From the NCBI GenBank assembly GCA_002382045.1, contig DFZJ01000029.1, positions 1 through 26,128 of the forward strand: 26,128 bases of DNA. Direction: 5' to 3'. Made by a program: the position numbers and the translations under genes. The notes under the pieces are model-generated. The model did not search any database and had not been told where the DNA came from. It saw only the letters and a list, made by a program, of their open reading frames with translations. Within the stretch, counting starts at the first letter, position 1. Each line of letters starts with the position of its first letter. This DNA is from Syntrophaceae bacterium UBA4059. Lineage in GTDB: Bacteria; Desulfobacterota; Syntrophia; Syntrophales; Smithellaceae. Shown piece after piece: positions 22,808-26,128 of this stretch.

Positions 22808-24361
22808 ATGAGCAACATTTGTTACCGCGACACCCTTGGCGATATGGCCCGGAGGGCCGCAACAAAATACGGCGATAAAACCGCCATTATTTTCCGCGAT
22901 CAGAAGATTTCGTTTTATGATCTCGAACGGCAGGCCAGGCGCTTTGCCAACCTCATGACCAGCTACGGTGTCAAAAAAGGCGACCGGGTGGCCATCTATG
23001 CTTACAACTCCCCCTACTATCCCATCAGCATGATCGGCCTGGCCAAGATCGGCGCCATCCAGGTTCCCATCAACTACATGCTCAACGCCGAAGAGATCGC
23101 CTACGTCATCAATCATTCGGGAGCAAAGATCTTCATCATCGAAGACATCCTGTACCCGATCATTGCCAAGGATCAGGACAAATTCGCCACCGTGGAAAAG
23201 TGGGGTTTCCTTCCCCTGGGCGATTCCATCGTTCCCGAGGGTTTCTTCAACCTGATGACGGAGGTGGACGCTATGCCCTACGACGAGCCCCAGGTGGATG
23301 TCAGCGCGGAAGATACCGTGCAGATTCCCTACACCAGCGGGACAGAGTCCAAGCCCAAGGGCGCCATGCTGTCGCACCGGGCGCTCATGTCGCAGTATCA
23401 CAGCTGCATTTTCGACGGTCAGTACGAGACCGACGATGTGAGCCTGCACGCCCTGCCCCTCTTTCACTGCGCCCAGCTTCATTGCTTCCTCATGCCCTAT
23501 CTGTATATCGGGGCCACCAATGTCATCATGCACAAGGCGGACCCCGCGGAAATGATCAGGCTGATTGAAAAGTATCAGATCACGCATATGTTCGCTCCGC
23601 CGACCGTCTGGATCGGGATTTTGAACCATCCGGAATTTAAAAACTATAATCATCGCAGTCTGAAAAAGGCGGCCTACGGCGCCAGCATCATGCCGGTGGA
23701 AATTATCAAGCAGTTGTCGGTAACATTCCGCGGACTGAAGCTCTGGAACTATTACGGCCAGACCGAAATGGGGCCGGTGGCCACCATCCTGAAACCCGAG
23801 GATCAATTGCTGAAGCCGGGCTCTGCGGGCAAACCGGTATTGAATGTGGAAACCCGTCTGATGGATGATGACGGGAAGTTTGTTCCCGTTGGCACAGTCG
23901 GAGAAATCGTCCATCGGTCCGGCCATGTCATGACCGGTTATCTGAACGACCCGGAAAAAACCACCGACGCTTTCGAGTTCGGCTGGTTCCACAGCGGCGA
24001 CCTGGGGCTGTTCGACAGCGATGGCTACCTGTATGTTGTAGATCGGAAAAAGGACATGATCAAAACCGGCGGCGAGAACGTGGCCTCCCGTGAAGTGGAA
24101 GAGGTTATCTACCAGTATCCGGGTATCGAAGAGGTGGCGGTGATCGGGCTTTCCGATCCCAAGTGGATAGAAATCGTAGCGGCTGTCGTCGTGCCCAAAA
24201 GGGGCGTGACCCTTAACAACATGGAAATTATCGCTTACTGCCGGGAAAAGCTGGCCGGATTCAAATGCCCCAAGAAAATAGTCATTGCCGATAAGTTGCC
24301 TAAAAATCCGTCAGGAAAAATATTAAAGCGGGAACTCAAAGAAAAATTTAACGCATCATAA
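22808..24361 (+). CDS. AMP-forming acyl-CoA synthetase, TSGTESKPKG type
   Basis: The 517-residue ANL enzyme has the P-loop variant YTSGTESKPKG (175-185) in which the usual TTG is replaced by TES, a known sub-type among fatty-acyl-CoA ligases. It also has YGQTEMGP (316-323), SGDLG (396-400), DRKKDMIKTGGENV (412-425) and the catalytic Lys504 in PSGKI. It shares the operon with the preceding synthetase (57-base gap) and with the MerR gene. The ATG at 22808 is favoured because GAGAGG lies 8 bases upstream; an ATG at 22802 sits only 2 bases after that site. Codons for residues about 45-250 are strongly C/G-ending (Ile is nearly always ATC), while the last third is much more A/T-ending, so the gene may be a mosaic. 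Confidence 0.9.
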   Translation: MSNICYRDTLGDMARRAATKYGDKTAIIFRDQKISFYDLERQARRFANLMTSYGVKKGDRVAIYAYNSPYYPISMIGLAKIGAIQVPINYMLNAEEIAYVINHSGAKIFIIEDILYPIIAKDQDKFATVEKWGFLPLGDSIVPEGFFNLMTEVDAMPYDEPQVDVSAEDTVQIPYTSGTESKPKGAMLSHRALMSQYHSCIFDGQYETDDVSLHALPLFHCAQLHCFLMPYLYIGATNVIMHKADPAEMIRLIEKYQITHMFAPPTVWIGILNHPEFKNYNHRSLKKAAYGASIMPVEIIKQLSVTFRGLKLWNYYGQTEMGPVATILKPEDQLLKPGSAGKPVLNVETRLMDDDGKFVPVGTVGEIVHRSGHVMTGYLNDPEKTTDAFEFGWFHSGDLGLFDSDGYLYVVDRKKDMIKTGGENVASREVEEVIYQYPGIEEVAVIGLSDPKWIEIVAAVVVPKRGVTLNNMEIIAYCREKLAGFKCPKKIVIADKLPKNPSGKILKRELKEKFNAS

Positions 24362-24377
24362 TGAACAGGTGCAGACA

Positions 24378-24758
24378 ATGAGTGATGAATTTACCTCCAT
24401 CGGAGAGCTTTCTAAAAAACTGGACATGAGCCAGCGGACCATCCGCTATTACGAAGAAATAGGCCTGCTCAATTCCATCAAACGGGTGGAGGGCGGACGC
24501 AGAATCTATACGGACGCTGATCTCAGGCGTCTGAAACTGATCAAACGCCTGAAGATCATGGGCATGACCCTGACGGACATGCAGGAACTCGAAGCCATGT
24601 GGACCTATGAAAAATCCAATGAAAAAGTACTCAAAAGGCTTCTGGAGCTGCTCGGCAATCACTTAAAAAGACTGGATGACCGTATCGCTGATCTGGATAT
24701 CCTGCGAAACGAGATCACCGAATATCAGGAACGTATCCGTGCGAAAATGAGCAAATAA
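24378..24758 (+). CDS. MerR-family transcriptional regulator
   Basis: The 126-residue protein has the MerR winged helix-turn-helix at its N-terminus (SIGELSKKLDMSQRTIRYYEEIGLL, helix and recognition residues at 8-32; RVEGGRRIY wing), followed by LKLIKRLKIMGMTLTDMQEL and a long C-terminal coiled coil for dimerisation. There is no C-terminal Cys ligand, so metal sensing is unlikely; a small organic effector or acyl-CoA is more probable. It starts 16 bases after the second synthetase gene, with AGGTG 7 bases upstream of the ATG. A GTG at 24369 is an alternative. The context suggests it regulates the two synthetases. Confidence 0.9.
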   Translation: MSDEFTSIGELSKKLDMSQRTIRYYEEIGLLNSIKRVEGGRRIYTDADLRRLKLIKRLKIMGMTLTDMQELEAMWTYEKSNEKVLKRLLELLGNHLKRLDDRIADLDILRNEITEYQERIRAKMSK

Positions 24759-24880
24759 AAATGATGTTTGCCTGAGCGGATGGCTATTCTAACTTTCATA
24801 ATGACCTCCAGATAATACCTGAATCTTGCACTAAAAGTGCCGCTAACGAACATGCATTAAGCAAATGCTTACCAATAAAG

Positions 24881-24900
24881 GAATAGATGGGAATAGATGG
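24881..24900. repeat. 10-base tandem duplication (GAATAGATGG x2)
   Basis: Two perfect copies abut at 24881-24890 and 24891-24900 in the 186-base gap between the convergent MerR and dehydrogenase genes. The gap also holds weak 5-bp inverted repeats (GCACT-AAA-AGTGC at 24828-24840; AAGCA-AA-TGCTT at 24860-24871) but no convincing terminator or gene. Confidence 0.8.
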
Positions 24901-24944
24901 GATTGAAAATAATCAAAATCGCGGCAGAGGAAGTAAGCTGTTTT

Positions 24945-25949
24945 TCAGATGACACGTCTTGAAAATTCCGGCAAAGCATTAATCTGCAGCAAGACTTTTA
25001 TGGCATCCGGTCGGGTTGCGCACGCAAAGGCCGAAACAGCCTCGCCAATGGGGTATCGATCAGTGATTAACCGCGTAAGCGGCATATCAGGGTAGTCCCG
25101 CAGCATTTTTATTCCATCCCGGAACTGTCCGCACCTTGATCCGATAATGGTGATTTCATTTACGACCACTGGCGCCAGGTTGATATCGCCCCGCTCGGCA
25201 ATGGTTGTTTTGAGAACAATGGTCCCGCGGGGACGGCAGAGTCTCATGGCTTCCATCACACCACTGGCCGAACCGGTGGCATCCACGACAATATCCGCCC
25301 CTTCTCTGATGCCTGCCGGGTCGGTCACGGTTTGAATATGCCGCCACTTCGCGATTTGCAGCTTGGCCGGATGATGTCCCGCCAGGGTAATGTCGGATAT
25401 AACAGTGGCCAGCGCCCACGCACAGAGAATACCCAGCCGTCCGTCCCCCAGAACGACGGCGCGTTCTGATCCGGTGAGCGTTAACTGTTCGATGATTTCG
25501 CAGGCCGCCGACAGCGGTTCCGTGAACACCGCCCGGTCGTCGGAAACATCCGCGGGAATTTCAATTAAATTGCTGACGGGTAAAATACAATAATCGGCCA
25601 TGCAGCCGTCGTGACTCACGATGCCCAGCGTTGTCCTGGCCGGACAATGACGCCCCAATCCCTTACGACACCACTCACAATGTCCGCAGGCTGCGTTGAT
25701 TTCGCCAACCACTTTTTTCCCGATCCATTCTTTTTGGTCACAGGCATCCACCACGCCGATCAATTCATGGCCGAGCACTCCTTTAAACCCCATGTAGCCT
25801 TTCACCAATTCCAAATCTGTTTTGCAGATTCCCGCTGTTTGAATATGAATTCTTGCCCAGCCCGGACGAAGTTCCGGTACCGGATAATTGTCAACAACGC
25901 GAAGGGAGCCGTCGAAGACAAACGCCCGCATTCTATTTTGATCCGTCAT
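24945..25949 (-). CDS. Zinc-dependent alcohol/polyol dehydrogenase (MDR family)
   Basis: Numbered from an ATG at 25955, the catalytic zinc ligands are Cys44 (AGICKTD), His63 and Glu64 (GHE), with Glu146 nearby. The structural zinc lobe has Cys90, 93, 96 and 104 (ACGHCEWCRKGLGRHC). The Rossmann motif is GDGRLG (170-175). The family oxidises alcohols or polyols with NAD(P)+ in the cytoplasm; the substrate is not evident. The start at 25949 (334 residues) is favoured because AGAGG lies 6 bases upstream of it, while the ATG at 25955 directly abuts that site. It is alone on its strand, convergent with the MerR gene. Confidence 0.9.
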   Translation of the reverse strand: MTDQNRMRAFVFDGSLRVVDNYPVPELRPGWARIHIQTAGICKTDLELVKGYMGFKGVLGHELIGVVDACDQKEWIGKKVVGEINAACGHCEWCRKGLGRHCPARTTLGIVSHDGCMADYCILPVSNLIEIPADVSDDRAVFTEPLSAACEIIEQLTLTGSERAVVLGDGRLGILCAWALATVISDITLAGHHPAKLQIAKWRHIQTVTDPAGIREGADIVVDATGSASGVMEAMRLCRPRGTIVLKTTIAERGDINLAPVVVNEITIIGSRCGQFRDGIKMLRDYPDMPLTRLITDRYPIGEAVSAFACATRPDAIKVLLQINALPEFSRRVI

Positions 25950-25971
25950 AGCCATCCTCTAATTATTTGCA

Positions 25972-26001
25972 ACTATAATAAAAATGACGGCAACGGGTCA
26001 A
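25972..26001 (-). promoter_or_regulatory. Promoter for the alcohol dehydrogenase gene
   Basis: On the minus strand TTGACC (26001-25996), an 18-base spacer and TATAGT (25977-25972) match five of six bases at each sigma-70 box. It lies 22 bases upstream of the chosen start. The rest of the right-hand edge (26002-26128) shows no gene on either strand. Confidence 0.6.
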
Positions 26002-26128
26002 GAAGATTAAAAAACAAAGATGACCGCTGCAGCATCTCATTCAGAACACTTTGCAACATGGTTGAAATCAGAAAGATGACATCACCATAAAATATTTGCA
26101 AAACAATAGAAAGCAGGTTAGTAAGCCG

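Noticed and set aside
22787..23992. Long open frame on the minus strand (about 400 codons) opposite the second acyl-CoA synthetase
   Set aside because: It mirrors a highly conserved ANL enzyme in a GC-rich part of the gene, where stop codons are rare on the other strand; no domain is recognisable.
24759..24944. Terminator between the convergent MerR and dehydrogenase genes
   Set aside because: Only 5-bp inverted repeats without following T-runs are visible, too weak to call.

Overview
The window looks like a chromosomal segment from a Gram-negative, obligately anaerobic, fatty-acid- or aromatic-metabolising deltaproteobacterium (Desulfobacterota, perhaps Syntrophales). This placement is an inference. 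It rests on outer-membrane lipoprotein and LolA-like genes, a cobalamin-dependent radical SAM enzyme, an unusual Cys-rich iron-sulfur protein, nickel-hydrogenase maturation genes and two AMP-forming acyl-CoA ligases. GC content is moderate. No rRNA, tRNA, CRISPR array or insertion sequence was seen.

Positions 1-18619 carry a dissociated type II polyketide/fatty-acid-like cluster that most resembles aryl polyene (APE) and xanthomonadin-type pigment clusters. Unit A (minus, 7429 down past the left edge) encodes an active ketosynthase, a ketosynthase-like subunit that has lost all three catalytic residues (chain-length-factor-like), a B12-binding radical SAM protein, a MIO aromatic amino acid ammonia-lyase, a hotdog thioesterase and a DAK2-DegV fusion. 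A membrane hybrid histidine kinase (7603-10569, plus) diverges from unit A; both promoters overlap one palindrome. Unit B (minus, 12950-10628) encodes an ACP, a second active ketosynthase and a PlsC-like acyltransferase. Unit C (minus, 17064-13094) encodes a hotdog dehydratase, a FabG-like ketoreductase, a LolA-like periplasmic protein, a DUF3261-like lipoprotein and a phytoene-desaturase-like FAD oxidoreductase. An acyl/aryl-ACP ligase (17246, plus) diverges from unit C.

A working model joins these genes. The lyase deaminates tyrosine or phenylalanine to a cinnamate-type starter, and the ligase activates it onto the ACP. The ketosynthase pair, ketoreductase and dehydratase then build a conjugated polyene. 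The acyltransferase, LolA-like protein and lipoprotein would place it in a lipid and move it toward the outer membrane. The cobalamin radical SAM protein and the FAD oxidoreductase are additions that also recall the gene sets proposed for ladderane lipids, so the product could be a methylated or otherwise modified polyene.

Positions 18629-20862 (plus) hold hypA, hypB and a large Fe-S protein, ended by a very strong terminator at 20876-20917. Positions 21107-24758 (plus) hold two acyl-CoA synthetases and a MerR-type regulator. A zinc-type alcohol dehydrogenase (25949-24945, minus) lies at the right edge with its own promoter. No gene-free stretch exceeds 300 bases; the longest, 20863-21106, holds the terminator and a promoter.
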